A stretch of 12,211 bases of DNA from Betaproteobacteria bacterium (GCA_005889025.1 VBCZ01000013.1:816-13026), one strand, 5' to 3'. Counted from the first letter of the stretch, positions 1 to 6,424 are shown. Notes: generated by a model from the letters alone, not told the origin. Made by a program: numbers and translations.

Positions 1-1
1 G

Positions 2-742
2 CTGGCCGCCGAGCTGGTCGGTCTGAATGTCGATCTGATCGTGGTATTCGGAGGGAAAGCCGCTCACGCCGTCAAGGAAGCGACCGCCACTATTCCGATC
101 GTGTTCGTCGGTGGCGGGGACCCCGTGGCCGTCGGATTGATCGCCAGCCTCTCCCGGCCGGGGGGAAACATCACCGGGATCAGCGATCAGTCCACCGAGT
201 TGAGCGCGAAGCGGCTCGAGCTTCTGAAGGAAGTCGTGCCGAAGGCCGAGCGCGTGGCCGTGCTATGGAACGCCGATGATCTGGCGATGACGTTGCGCTA
301 CCGAGAGATCGAGAAAGCAGCGCGTGTCTTGCATGTGACGGTCCAGCCGCTCGGCGTGCGCGAACCCGAGGACTTCGATTTGGCCTTTTCCGCGATGACT
401 CGGGAGCGCCCCGACGCATTGGTGCTCGTCACCGACGTACTCACCAACCTAAACCGAAAGCGGGTCCTCGACTTTGCCACGGCGCACAGCATTCCTGCCA
501 TGTACGAATACGGATTCCTGGTCCGGGATGGAGGCTTGATGTCGTACGGACCGGACTTCGATGACATGCTTCGTCGCGCCGCGGTCTACGTCGACAGGAA
601 TCTCAAGGGTTCGAAGCCCAGCGACCTGCCGGTCGAGCAACCCACGAGATATTACCTGCTGGTCAACCTCAAGACCGCGAAGACACTCGGGCTGACGATC
701 CCGCAGTCGCTGCAGCTGCGCGCGGACGAGGTGATTCAGTGA
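2..742 (+). CDS. ABC transporter substrate-binding protein (ABC_sub_bind family), 5' end outside window
   Basis: Reading frame is open from base 2, so the gene begins upstream; 246 residues are visible and about 80 are missing compared with the 326-329 residue paralogs in this window. The visible part has the family's landmarks: an IPIVFVGGGDPV strand-loop, a RPGGN turn followed by TGIS, the KRLELLKEVVP helix, a GGLMSYGPD segment, the Y-V-D-R-NLKG helix, and the closing LRADEVIQ. ABC_sub_bind proteins (COG2984) are periplasmic type I binding proteins of ABC importers; the best known relative is the tryptophan-binding TrpX of streptococci. The ligand here cannot be told from sequence. The signal peptide would lie outside the window. 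The stop overlaps the start of the next paralog, so the two are probably translationally coupled. The GTG at base 41 is internal and not the real start. Confidence 0.93.
   Translation: MAAELVGLNVDLIVVFGGKAAHAVKEATATIPIVFVGGGDPVAVGLIASLSRPGGNITGISDQSTELSAKRLELLKEVVPKAERVAVLWNADDLAMTLRYREIEKAARVLHVTVQPLGVREPEDFDLAFSAMTRERPDALVLVTDVLTNLNRKRVLDFATAHSIPAMYEYGFLVRDGGLMSYGPDFDDMLRRAAVYVDRNLKGSKPSDLPVEQPTRYYLLVNLKTAKTLGLTIPQSLQLRADEVIQ
728..734 (+). promoter_or_regulatory. Ribosome binding site embedded in the conserved 3' end of an SBP gene
   Basis: GAGGTGA lies within the D-E-V-I codons that end the upstream gene and 4-7 bases before the next start. The same arrangement recurs at 1639-1645, 3614-3620, 6597-6603 and 7583-7589. 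At 4591-4597 it is degraded to GAGATAA. The C-terminal protein motif thus doubles as the Shine-Dalgarno sequence for the following gene, which supports head-to-tail translational coupling. Confidence 0.7.
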
Positions 743-1653
743 TGGACCGGCGCGCATTCGCCGCGAGCATTGCACTTGGCGTCCTTGCCGAGCCGTTCGC
801 CGCATGGGCGCAACGCGATAGCAAGGTCCATCGCGTCGGCTATCTCAACCTCCGACCGGGTCCGAACGCGCAGGACGAAGCCTTTGTTCAGGCACTGCGC
901 GAATTGGGCTATGTCGAGGGCCGCAATCTGATCATCGACTACCGGTGGGCCGCCGAGAAGGAGGAACAATTGCCCGCCCTGGCTGCCGAGCTGGTAGCGC
1001 TCAACGTCGAGGTCATCGTCACTTCGGCCACCCCTGCGGTTAATACAGCGAAGCGAGCGACAAGCACGATCCCCATCGTGATGGCAGCCGTCGCCGATCC
1101 GGTCGGCAGCGGCCTGGTCGCCAGCCTTGGACATCCCGGCGGCAACGTTCCTCGCGCGAAGCGGATCGCCGTGCTCGCCTTGGGCGGCCTATCAGCGACG
1201 CCGCTGCTGCTCGCGGCGATGCGCGCTGCCGGCCAAACGATGGATCTGGAACTGATCACCCAGCTCGTGACCAAGCCGGAGGAGTTGCCGAGCGCGTTCA
1301 CGGAGTTCCAGAAAGCGGGCGCTCATGCGCTCATCGTGCAGGTAAGTCCGTTAACCCTCGATCAGCGGGACACGATCGTCGAGCAGGCAGCGCAACACCG
1401 CTTGCCAGCGATGTATGACGTTCGGCCCTTCGTGGACGCTGGAGGCCTCGTCGCGTACGGACCCGACCTAGTGGAAATGTATCGCCGCGCCGCCGTTTAC
1501 GTCGACAGGATTTTCAAGGGCGCGAAACCCGGCGACCTCCCCATCGAGCAGCCGACGAAGTTCGAATTCGTCATCAATATCAAGACCGCGAAGGCGCTCG
1601 GTCTGACGATCCCGCCATCCGTACTGCTGCGCGCGGACGAGGTGATTCAGTGA
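739..1653 (+). CDS. ABC transporter substrate-binding protein with internal 22-residue deletion
   Basis: Second SBP of the array, 304 residues. The start is GTG at 739, overlapping the upstream stop as GTGA and matching the start position in the next paralog; ATG at 742 gives a protein one residue shorter and is equally possible. The N-terminus has an RR pair (DRRAFAAS), a hydrophobic stretch and an AWA-Q cleavage-like site, so export is expected, perhaps by the Tat route. Landmarks are GYLNL, LRELGYVEGRNL, IPIVMAAVADPV, HPGGN, GGLVAYGPD and LRADEVIQ. Compared with its paralogs it lacks the segment between GGNV (near 1149) and the PxAKRIAVL strand. That segment is 22 residues long and includes TG and the KRLELLKE helix. 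The deletion is in frame, so the protein is still made in principle, but it has lost a strand-helix unit near the domain hinge. Function is uncertain. Confidence 0.9.
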   Translation: MMDRRAFAASIALGVLAEPFAAWAQRDSKVHRVGYLNLRPGPNAQDEAFVQALRELGYVEGRNLIIDYRWAAEKEEQLPALAAELVALNVEVIVTSATPAVNTAKRATSTIPIVMAAVADPVGSGLVASLGHPGGNVPRAKRIAVLALGGLSATPLLLAAMRAAGQTMDLELITQLVTKPEELPSAFTEFQKAGAHALIVQVSPLTLDQRDTIVEQAAQHRLPAMYDVRPFVDAGGLVAYGPDLVEMYRRAAVYVDRIFKGAKPGDLPIEQPTKFEFVINIKTAKALGLTIPPSVLLRADEVIQ

Positions 1654-2636
1654 TCGACCGACGGACGTTTGTCAGAGCAATAGGGACGGGCCTCGCAGTG
1701 ACGCCGTTCGCTGTCAGGGCGCAGCAGGCGGCAACGGTTCGCCGGATCGGAGTTCTCTCCCCATTCGTTCCTTCCAATGCCGCGCGTTGGCACGACGCAT
1801 TCCGCCAAGGCCTCCGCGAACGGGGATGGATTGAAGGCAAGAATATCAACATCGAATATCGATACGCGGAAAGTCGCATGGATCGTCTCCCTGCCCTCGC
1901 CGCCGAACTTGTCCGGCTCAAGGTGGACGTTATCGTGACGTCTGTCATGGACGATACGCTGCCGGCGAAAGAAGCAACGGAATCGATCCCGATCGTGATG
2001 GCGGCCGGCACTGACCCTGTTCTGATGGGGATGGTTGGGAGCCTCGCCAGGCCTGGCGGCAACGTGACCGGGTTGGCCGGGATTACACCGGAGTTGGCCG
2101 GAAAGCGGCTGGAACTGCTCAAGGAAATGGTTCCCAATCTCTCCCGGGCGGCCGTGATGTGGAATCCGGGGAGTCGAGGCTCCACCGTCAACTGGCAGGA
2201 GCTTCAACTTCCCGCCAGAAGTCTGGGACTCGAACTGCATTCGTTGGAAATCACGAACCCAAGTGATCTCGACCGAGCCTTCGCAGACGCGAGCCGAGCG
2301 CGCGTCGGCGCTTTGGCCATCATGCCGGACCCGCTGTTCGCGGGAAATCTGAGACGGATCGCCGACCTGGCGATCAAGAGCCGACTGCCCGCTATATTTC
2401 ACTTGCGGGAATTCGTGGATTCCGGAGGCCTTGTTGCATACGGGCCGGATCGTAACGACCTGTTCCGCCGCGCAGCCACTTACGTGGACAAAATCTTGAA
2501 AGGCGCCAAGCCGGCCGACCTTCCGATAGAACGACCGACCAAGTTCGAACTGGTGATCAATCTCAAGACTATGAAGGCGCTCGGTATCTCGATTCCGCAG
2601 TCAGTGCTGCTGCGCGCAGACGAGGTGATCCAGTGA
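1650..2636 (+). CDS. ABC transporter substrate-binding protein (ABC_sub_bind family), full length
   Basis: Complete 328-residue member of the array and the best internal reference for the family. It starts with GTG at 1650, overlapping the upstream TGA by 4 bases, with GAGGTGA at 1639-1645. The signal region has an RR pair (IDRRTFVRAIG), a hydrophobic core and a VRA-QQ site. The mature part runs RRIGVLSPF (first strand), FRQGLRERGWIEGKN, LAAELVRLKVDVIVT, SIPIVMAAGTDPV, RPGGNVTG, KRLELLKEMVP, GGLVAYGPDRND, YVDKILKGAKPADLP, then FELVINLKTMKALG and LRADEVIQ. This is the two-lobed periplasmic binding fold of ABC importers, but no permease or ATPase gene is nearby and the ligand is unknown. The gene ends 13 bases before the -35 box of the toxin-antitoxin promoter, and no SBP start follows it. 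Confidence 0.94.
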   Translation: MIDRRTFVRAIGTGLAVTPFAVRAQQAATVRRIGVLSPFVPSNAARWHDAFRQGLRERGWIEGKNINIEYRYAESRMDRLPALAAELVRLKVDVIVTSVMDDTLPAKEATESIPIVMAAGTDPVLMGMVGSLARPGGNVTGLAGITPELAGKRLELLKEMVPNLSRAAVMWNPGSRGSTVNWQELQLPARSLGLELHSLEITNPSDLDRAFADASRARVGALAIMPDPLFAGNLRRIADLAIKSRLPAIFHLREFVDSGGLVAYGPDRNDLFRRAATYVDKILKGAKPADLPIERPTKFELVINLKTMKALGISIPQSVLLRADEVIQ

Positions 2637-2648
2637 GGTTGCTGCTCG

Positions 2649-2677
2649 TTGACGGAATGAATCGATGTGTGTACACT
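2649..2677 (+). promoter_or_regulatory. Sigma70-type promoter of the DUF1778/GNAT toxin-antitoxin module
   Basis: TTGACG at 2649-2654 and TACACT at 2672-2677 are separated by 17 bases. This gives 5 of 6 matches at -35, 4 of 6 at -10, and ideal spacing. Transcription would begin near 2684, about 27 bases before the antitoxin GTG. It is the clearest promoter on the + strand of the window. No U-tailed terminator follows the toxin, so it could also read through into the SBP genes at 3625-5531. Confidence 0.7.
2669..2676 (+). promoter_or_regulatory. Operator-like palindrome overlapping the -10 box
   Basis: GTGTACAC is a perfect 8-base palindrome lying across the -10 hexamer. DUF1778 antitoxins are ribbon-helix-helix proteins that, with their GNAT partner, bind short palindromes in their own promoter. 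A site here would give conditional autorepression. The binding is inferred from position only. Confidence 0.45.
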
Positions 2678-2710
2678 GTGACAACAACGTTTTGATCAGA
2701 GCAGAGTCCC

Positions 2711-3538
2711 GTGGGATCGTCATCGAAATCGGAACGGCTTGCCATCCGCATTGCAGCCGCGGACAAGGCAAGGCTGGCGCGCGCTGCGGCCCTTCAGCGC
2801 CGCAGCGTATCGGAGTTCGTGCTCGCATCCTCGCGCGAAGCGGCGGACCACGTGCTCGAGGCGCATACGCGGTTCCGATTGCCGCCCGCCAAGCACCGGT
2901 CTTTTCTTGCCGCGCTGGACGCGCCAGCGCACGACATGATCGCGGCGGATGACCGCGCCGCTGCTCGGGCCCGAACCGCTAGCGGCGCGTCACGACACCA
3001 GCGCGTTCGACTGCGGATACCCCGCCCTCAACACCTTTCTTGCACGCTTCGCTCTCGTCAATCAGGCGACCGGCGCAGCCAGGACCTACGTGGCGCTACG
3101 TGGCGTGCGAGTAGTCGGCTATTACAGTCTCGCGGCGGCCTCAGCGGAACCCGAACGCACCGCGCCCCGTGTCGCCAAGGGACTCGCACGCCGCGCAATT
3201 CCGCTGACATTGCTGGCGCGTTTGGCTGTCGATCGTTCCGCGCAAAGGATTGGCCTTGGCGAAGCCTTGTTGAAGGACGCCATCAAACGCTACTTGCAAG
3301 CAGAGGCGGTCATCGGAAGCCGCGCCCTGGTTGCGCATGCAACGGACGAACGACCCGCCGCGTTTTATGCGCGCTACGGCTTCCAGTCCTCACCCACCGA
3401 TCCGCTCCACCTGTACCTGCTCACCAAGGACATGAAGAAGACCCTGGGAATCAGATAGCCGGGCTTGGCCCGTCCGACCGCCGCCGGCGCGACCTACGTG
3501 CCGGACGGCACGTCGCGCATTCGGCACTATGCTTGTGA
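2711..3538 (+). CDS. DUF1778 ribbon-helix-helix antitoxin (TacA/AtaR-like), frame runs abnormally through the toxin gene
   Basis: Start GTG at 2711; the frame is closed by a TGA at 2693-2695, and a weak purine-rich stretch (2698-2706) precedes the start. The first 80 or so residues fit a DUF1778 antitoxin: SERLAIRIAAADKARLARAA (ribbon and first helix), RRSVSEFVLASSREAADHVL (helix-turn), then FLAALDAP. Such proteins repress their own promoter through the N-terminal ribbon-helix-helix and neutralise the GNAT toxin with the C-terminal tail. Family members are usually about 90-100 residues and stop at or just into the toxin start. Here no stop occurs in frame until 3538, so the open frame is 275 residues, and everything after about residue 80 is toxin DNA read in the wrong frame. 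A TGA one frame away (2950-2952) overlaps the toxin ATG as ATGA. This suggests that a one-base indel between about 2900 and 2950 displaced the normal end. The antitoxin may be defective or carry a long nonsense tail. Confidence 0.72.
   Translation: MGSSSKSERLAIRIAAADKARLARAAALQRRSVSEFVLASSREAADHVLEAHTRFRLPPAKHRSFLAALDAPAHDMIAADDRAAARARTASGASRHQRVRLRIPRPQHLSCTLRSRQSGDRRSQDLRGATWRASSRLLQSRGGLSGTRTHRAPCRQGTRTPRNSADIAGAFGCRSFRAKDWPWRSLVEGRHQTLLASRGGHRKPRPGCACNGRTTRRVLCALRLPVLTHRSAPPVPAHQGHEEDPGNQIAGLGPSDRRRRDLRAGRHVAHSALCL
2949..3458 (+). CDS. GNAT-family toxin acetyltransferase (TacT/AtaT/KacT-like)
   Basis: 169 residues, the usual size of this toxin family. These enzymes transfer an acetyl group from acetyl-CoA to the amino group of aminoacyl-tRNAs and so block translation; a DUF1778 partner inhibits them. 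Recognisable parts in order: an N-terminal FDCGYPALNTFL motif (residues 20-31) typical of the family, the GYYSLAAASAEP strand, the RLAVDRSAQ strand, the acetyl-CoA pyrophosphate-binding loop Q99-R-I-G-L-G104, and AFYARYGF with Tyr140 at the position of the family's catalytic tyrosine, followed by LYLLTKDMKKTL. All key residues appear intact. The ATG at 2949 fits the expected ATGA overlap with an antitoxin stop that is now out of frame. It is the second gene of a two-gene operon driven by the promoter at 2649-2677. The exact tRNA target cannot be predicted. Confidence 0.9.
   Translation: MTAPLLGPEPLAARHDTSAFDCGYPALNTFLARFALVNQATGAARTYVALRGVRVVGYYSLAAASAEPERTAPRVAKGLARRAIPLTLLARLAVDRSAQRIGLGEALLKDAIKRYLQAEAVIGSRALVAHATDERPAAFYARYGFQSSPTDPLHLYLLTKDMKKTLGIR
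3460..3513 (+). other. Two GC-rich hairpins after the toxin gene
   Basis: CGGGC-TTG-GCCCG (3460-3472) starts two bases after the toxin stop. ACGTGCC-GGAC-GGCACGT (3496-3513) follows. Neither has a T-tract, so they are not classical intrinsic terminators; they may slow 3' decay or terminate weakly. The rest of 3459-3553 shows no gene. Confidence 0.4.
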
Positions 3539-3553
3539 CTCGGGAATAAGCGA

Positions 3554-3628
3554 ATGATCACGCGCCAGGATCCTTTGCGAACGATCCCGCAGTCGTTGCC
3601 GCTGCGCGCGAATGAGGTGATCCAATGA
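3554..3628 (+). pseudogene. 3' stub of an SBP gene downstream of the TacAT-like module
   Basis: A 24-codon open frame ends in TIPQSLPLRANEVIQ, the conserved C-terminus of the SBP family, followed by TGA overlapping the ATG of the next SBP as ATGA. SBP similarity begins at about 3578; the codons before it are not SBP-like. The rest of the gene is gone and the DUF1778/GNAT module occupies its place. The stub keeps GAGGTGA at 3614-3620 and so still provides the ribosome binding site of the SBP at 3625. It has one departure from the consensus, N in place of D before E-V-I-Q. It could be translated as a short leader peptide from ATG 3554, but I see it mainly as a relic. Confidence 0.75.
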
Positions 3629-4605
3629 ATCGACGAACGATTTGCCGCATCCTTGCTGGCGTCCCCATGGTCCTCGCCATGGCGGCAGCCGGACAATCGC
3701 CGGCCGTGCTACACGTGGCCTGGGTCTCGCCCGAGCGGGCCGGTTCCAGCTCGCCCAATCTCGCGGCATTTCGCGCCGGCATGCGCGAGCTCGGCTACAT
3801 AGAGCGCAAGAACCTCGTCATCGAAACGTGGTGGGGCGAGGGCTCCGGCGAGAGGCTCGAACAGATGGCGGGTGACATCGTGCGCGCACAGCCCGACGTG
3901 ATCGTGACCGGGAGCGGCCTCGCCGTCCTCCCGATGATGCGCGCCGGTGTCAAGCTCCCGATCGTGTTCGTCTTTAGCGCCGACCCGGTTGAGGCAAAGA
4001 TCGTCGCGACCTTCGCGAGGCCCGGCGGGAATTTGACGGGCATGAGCCTGTTCTCGCTCGACCTCATGGGCAAGAGGTTGGAGTTTCTGAAGGAAGCGAT
4101 ACCGGGGCTCAAGCGGATCGCGATCATCGCCAATCCCGAACATGCGGGTGAATCCTTGGAGCTCAAGGCGGCACAGGAGGCGGCGGCGAAGCTCGGACTC
4201 TCCTATCACTATTTCCCGGTGCGAAGCGAACGCGAATTCGAGCAGGCGCTTGCCTCCATCGAACGAGGGCGCGACGAGGCGATCCTGGCGTTCGCCGACG
4301 GGTTCACGATGAGCTTTGCGGAGCGGATCGCAACGTTCTCGGTGGCGCACAAGGTCCCGGCGGTGTCGGGCTGGGCATTGTTCGTGCAGCGCGGCAACCT
4401 GATGTCCTATGGACCGGTCATCGACGAGTGCTACCGCCGTCTTGCCGTGTACGTCGACAAGATCTACAAGGGTGCGAGGCCTGCCGATCTGCCGGTCGAA
4501 CTGCCGACGAAACTCGAGCTGGTGATCAATCTCAAGACCGCGAAGGCGCTCGGCCTGACAATCCCGCAGTCGCTGTTGCTGCGCACGGACGAGATAATTC
4601 AGTGA
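3625..4605 (+). CDS. ABC transporter substrate-binding protein (ABC_sub_bind family), full length
   Basis: Complete 326-residue SBP. ATG at 3625 overlaps the stub's TGA by 4 bases, with GAGGTGA 4 bases upstream of the start. The N-terminus (MNRRTICRILAG, hydrophobic stretch, AAAG) looks like an export signal with an RR pair. Landmarks are VAWVSP (first strand), MRELGYIERKN, QPDVIVTGSG, LPIVFVFSADPV, RPGGNLTG, KRLEFLKEAIP, RIAIIANPEH, GNLMSYGPV, YVDKIYKGARPADLP and LRTDEIIQ. It diverges from the others in the W-W-G-E-G segment near residue 70 and in GWALFVQRG, so its ligand may differ. No promoter of its own is visible: it either shares the toxin-antitoxin promoter or relies on a weak one I cannot see. 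Its last codons (GAGATAA) have lost the strong ribosome binding site found in its paralogs. Confidence 0.94.
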   Translation: MNRRTICRILAGVPMVLAMAAAGQSPAVLHVAWVSPERAGSSSPNLAAFRAGMRELGYIERKNLVIETWWGEGSGERLEQMAGDIVRAQPDVIVTGSGLAVLPMMRAGVKLPIVFVFSADPVEAKIVATFARPGGNLTGMSLFSLDLMGKRLEFLKEAIPGLKRIAIIANPEHAGESLELKAAQEAAAKLGLSYHYFPVRSEREFEQALASIERGRDEAILAFADGFTMSFAERIATFSVAHKVPAVSGWALFVQRGNLMSYGPVIDECYRRLAVYVDKIYKGARPADLPVELPTKLELVINLKTAKALGLTIPQSLLLRTDEIIQ

Positions 4606-5531
4606 TCAAGCGGCGGACGTTTCTTATTGGTTCGGGCTTCCTGGGAATCGCCAACGCGTCGAGCTGGGCGATCTACATTACCGCCTTGCGCCAGGGATTG
4701 CGCGAGCTCGGCTACGTGGAGGGCAAGAACCTCGTCATCGAGTATCGGTGGGCGCAGGATGATTTCGGTCGCCTGCCGAAACTCGCGGCCGACTTGGTGA
4801 ACCTGAAGGTCGATGTGATCGTGACCCACGGCACGCCCGGCTCCCGGGCGGCGAAGCAAGCGACGACGACCATTCCCATTGTCATGGCGGCGGTCGGAGA
4901 CCCGGTCCGAAGTGGACTCGTCGCGAGCCTTGCCCGCCCGGACGGGAATCTGACCGGGAATTCGATTCTGGAGTTCGACCTCACATTGAAGCGGCTCCAG
5001 CTCGTGAAGGAAATCGTTCCCAACGCGTCCCGCGTGGGACTCTTCGATGTTCCCGGGACCCAGATAGGCAGTGTTGAGGAGGGCGGCGCGAGAAATGTCG
5101 ACAATGCTGCCGCCTCACTCGGAATGAAGGTAAATCGCTTCGGCATCCGAGGGTCGAGCGACCTCGCCAGCGCGTTAGCCACGATGGTCCGGGAAAGGAC
5201 CGATGCGCTAATCGTGAGAACCGATGCTCTACTCGTTGCTCATTATGGCGAAATCGCCCGGCTCGCCGTTCAGCAGCGCCTTCCCACGATAGGCGGCGCG
5301 GAACCGTTCGTCGAAGCCGGAGGGCTTTTGGCCTATGGCGCGAATGTCGTCGAGACGTACCGGCATTCCGCCGTGTACGTCGACAAGATCCTCAGAGGCG
5401 CCAAGCCGGCTGACCTCCCGATCGAACAGCCGACCAAATATGTGCTTGCGGTCAACCTCAAGACGGCGAAGGCGCTCGGACTGACGATTCCGCAATCGCT
5501 ATTGCTGCGCGCGGACGAGGTGATCGAGTGA
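4602..5531 (+). CDS. ABC transporter substrate-binding protein lacking the first strand (22-residue N-terminal deletion)
   Basis: I place the start at GTG 4602, overlapping the upstream TGA as GTGA and giving 309 residues; the open frame extends further upstream only as a shadow of the preceding SBP. The N-terminus reads VIKRRTFLIGSGFLGIANAS, an RRxFL Tat-like signal. It then runs almost at once into LRQGLRELGYVEGKN. In the full-length paralog at 1650, 22 more residues lie between start and this helix, including the RRIGVLS strand that forms the core of lobe 1. The rest is normal: DVIVTHGTPG, IPIVMAAVGDPV, a RPDGNLTG variant, KRLQLVKEIVP, GGLLAYGAN, YVDKILRGAKPADLP and LRADEVIE (E instead of Q at the end). 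Loss of the first strand probably harms folding. The ribosome binding site (GAGATAA, 4591-4597) is also weakened. Possibly a gene on its way to becoming a pseudogene. Confidence 0.88.
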   Translation: MIKRRTFLIGSGFLGIANASSWAIYITALRQGLRELGYVEGKNLVIEYRWAQDDFGRLPKLAADLVNLKVDVIVTHGTPGSRAAKQATTTIPIVMAAVGDPVRSGLVASLARPDGNLTGNSILEFDLTLKRLQLVKEIVPNASRVGLFDVPGTQIGSVEEGGARNVDNAAASLGMKVNRFGIRGSSDLASALATMVRERTDALIVRTDALLVAHYGEIARLAVQQRLPTIGGAEPFVEAGGLLAYGANVVETYRHSAVYVDKILRGAKPADLPIEQPTKYVLAVNLKTAKALGLTIPQSLLLRADEVIE

Positions 5532-5606
5532 TCTTCCAGCGTGTTCAATGGCGTGCAAGGGGCGCGCGCGGAAGAGGACTGCTCCTACGGAATCTCTCCT
5601 TTACCG

Positions 5607-5661
5607 CGTTCGTGGTGAGCCCTTCGGCTTCGCTCGGGACAGGCTTGTCGAACTATGAACG
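5607..5661. repeat. REP-like palindromic repeat, unit A
   Basis: CGTTC (5607-5611) and GAACG (5657-5661) bracket an imperfect palindrome with the inner text GAGCCCTTCGGCTTCGC and CTTGTCGAAC. I recognise this as a dispersed intergenic repeat type seen in many betaproteobacterial and other genomes. It lies between the end of an SBP gene (+) and the end of vapC (-), so it may act as a two-way transcription stop. Confidence 0.6.
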
Positions 5662-5684
5662 GGCTCTCATCCATGTTAATCAGT

Positions 5685-5720
5685 CCGTTAACCGCCCTTC
5701 GACAAGCTCAGGGCAAACGG
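5685..5720. repeat. REP-like palindromic repeat, unit B
   Basis: CCGTT (5685-5689) pairs with AACGG (5716-5720), and GCCCT (5694-5698) pairs with AGGGC (5710-5714) around a TCGACAAGCTC loop. It shares the CTTCGACAAGC core, inverted, with unit A, so the two form a pair 23 bases apart. Bases 5532-5604 before unit A show nothing recognisable. Confidence 0.62.
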
Positions 5721-5740
5721 ACAACTTGTTCAGACCTCAC

Positions 5741-6175
5741 CTAGGGGACCAGCGGGTTGCGAAACTCCAGACCGCGGAAGCGGCTAAAGTCCCGATCGGC
5801 TGTCCACAGTTCGCGCACGCCGTGGAGTCGGCACAAAGCGGCCACGCGCGCATCGTGGACATGAGGCCCGGCGATCCGCCCGTCCCGCATCATGGACTTG
5901 AGCTCACGCCAATAGCCTTCCGACTCCGCCAGCAGCGTAAGGCTCGGCGATTCCAGCCACGCGTCGACCTGATCGATCGCTGCGGCCAAGTTGGTCGGCG
6001 GCGCGTAAATTCTTGGATGCGTGACGATCGCCAGGAATTCGTGCAGGCACGGCCATGGAATCGCCCAGGGCGCGCGCGCTTCGGCCAACTCCGCCAACCG
6101 CGCATAGGCGGCTTCATGCCACGGGGAATCCTCGCGATGGGCGTAGACCAGCAGATTCGTGTCTACGGCGATCAT
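5741..6175 (-). CDS. vapC: VapC-family PIN-domain ribonuclease toxin
   Basis: 144 residues, PIN domain throughout. It begins MIAVDTNLLVYAHR with Asp5, followed by Glu46 in CLHEFLAIV, Asp108 in HVHDARVAAL, and Asp127 in TADRDFSRF. Together these make the four-acidic-residue, Mg-binding centre of PIN nucleases. VapC toxins cut specific tRNAs or rRNA and stop translation; VapB holds them inactive. The gene follows vapB with a 4-base ATGA overlap (6172-6175), the usual order and coupling. No key residue is missing, so the toxin looks active. It lies opposite to the SBP array, tail to tail with the SBP ending at 5531, with two REP-like palindromes between. Its RNA target cannot be inferred. Confidence 0.92.
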   Translation of the reverse strand: MIAVDTNLLVYAHREDSPWHEAAYARLAELAEARAPWAIPWPCLHEFLAIVTHPRIYAPPTNLAAAIDQVDAWLESPSLTLLAESEGYWRELKSMMRDGRIAGPHVHDARVAALCRLHGVRELWTADRDFSRFRGLEFRNPLVP

Positions 6176-6417
6176 CCGCCGCGCTTTTCGTACGCCATTT
6201 CCCGGATGCGCTCCCAGGAGGCGCCGACCACGTCTGGCCGGAGACCTTTGCCCCGAAACGTGGCCTTTCGCAGCCTAAACGCGCCGGCGCGCTTCCGCTC
6301 CGCGATGACCCGCCGCAATCCCTCGATGATAAGAACCCGCAGCGTCGTATCCTGGCGCGCAGCCACGCGTTTCGCTTCTTCGATTAGTGAATCGGGAATC
6401 TCTACGGTAGTCTTCAT
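6172..6417 (-). CDS. vapB: VapB-family antitoxin
   Basis: 81 residues beginning MKTTVEIPDSLIEEAKRVAA. This is the ribbon-helix-helix (Arc/MetJ-like) start of one VapB class, with a beta-strand TTVEI followed by two helices. The second half (WERIREMAYEKRGG) would be the tail that wraps around VapC. Antitoxins of this kind repress their own promoter alone and with toxin. ATG at 6417 is chosen because it directly precedes the ribbon; the preceding bases (ACACCCAT) hold no ribosome binding site, which suggests a leaderless or nearly leaderless mRNA. The gene overlaps vapC by 4 bases. Confidence 0.88.
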   Translation of the reverse strand: MKTTVEIPDSLIEEAKRVAARQDTTLRVLIIEGLRRVIAERKRAGAFRLRKATFRGKGLRPDVVGASWERIREMAYEKRGG

Positions 6418-6424
6418 ATGGGTG

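Noticed and set aside
2633..2695. 20-codon frame from GTG 2633 coupled to the end of the SBP at 1650
   Set aside because: It shows no similarity to SBP starts and overlaps the toxin-antitoxin promoter and operator; most likely chance.
3460..3513. Intrinsic terminator after the toxin
   Set aside because: Stems are present, but there is no T-tract after either, so termination is not supported.
4428..4601. Upstream extension of the SBP at 4602
   Set aside because: It is the preceding SBP gene read in another frame; GTG 4602 with GTGA overlap fits the array pattern.
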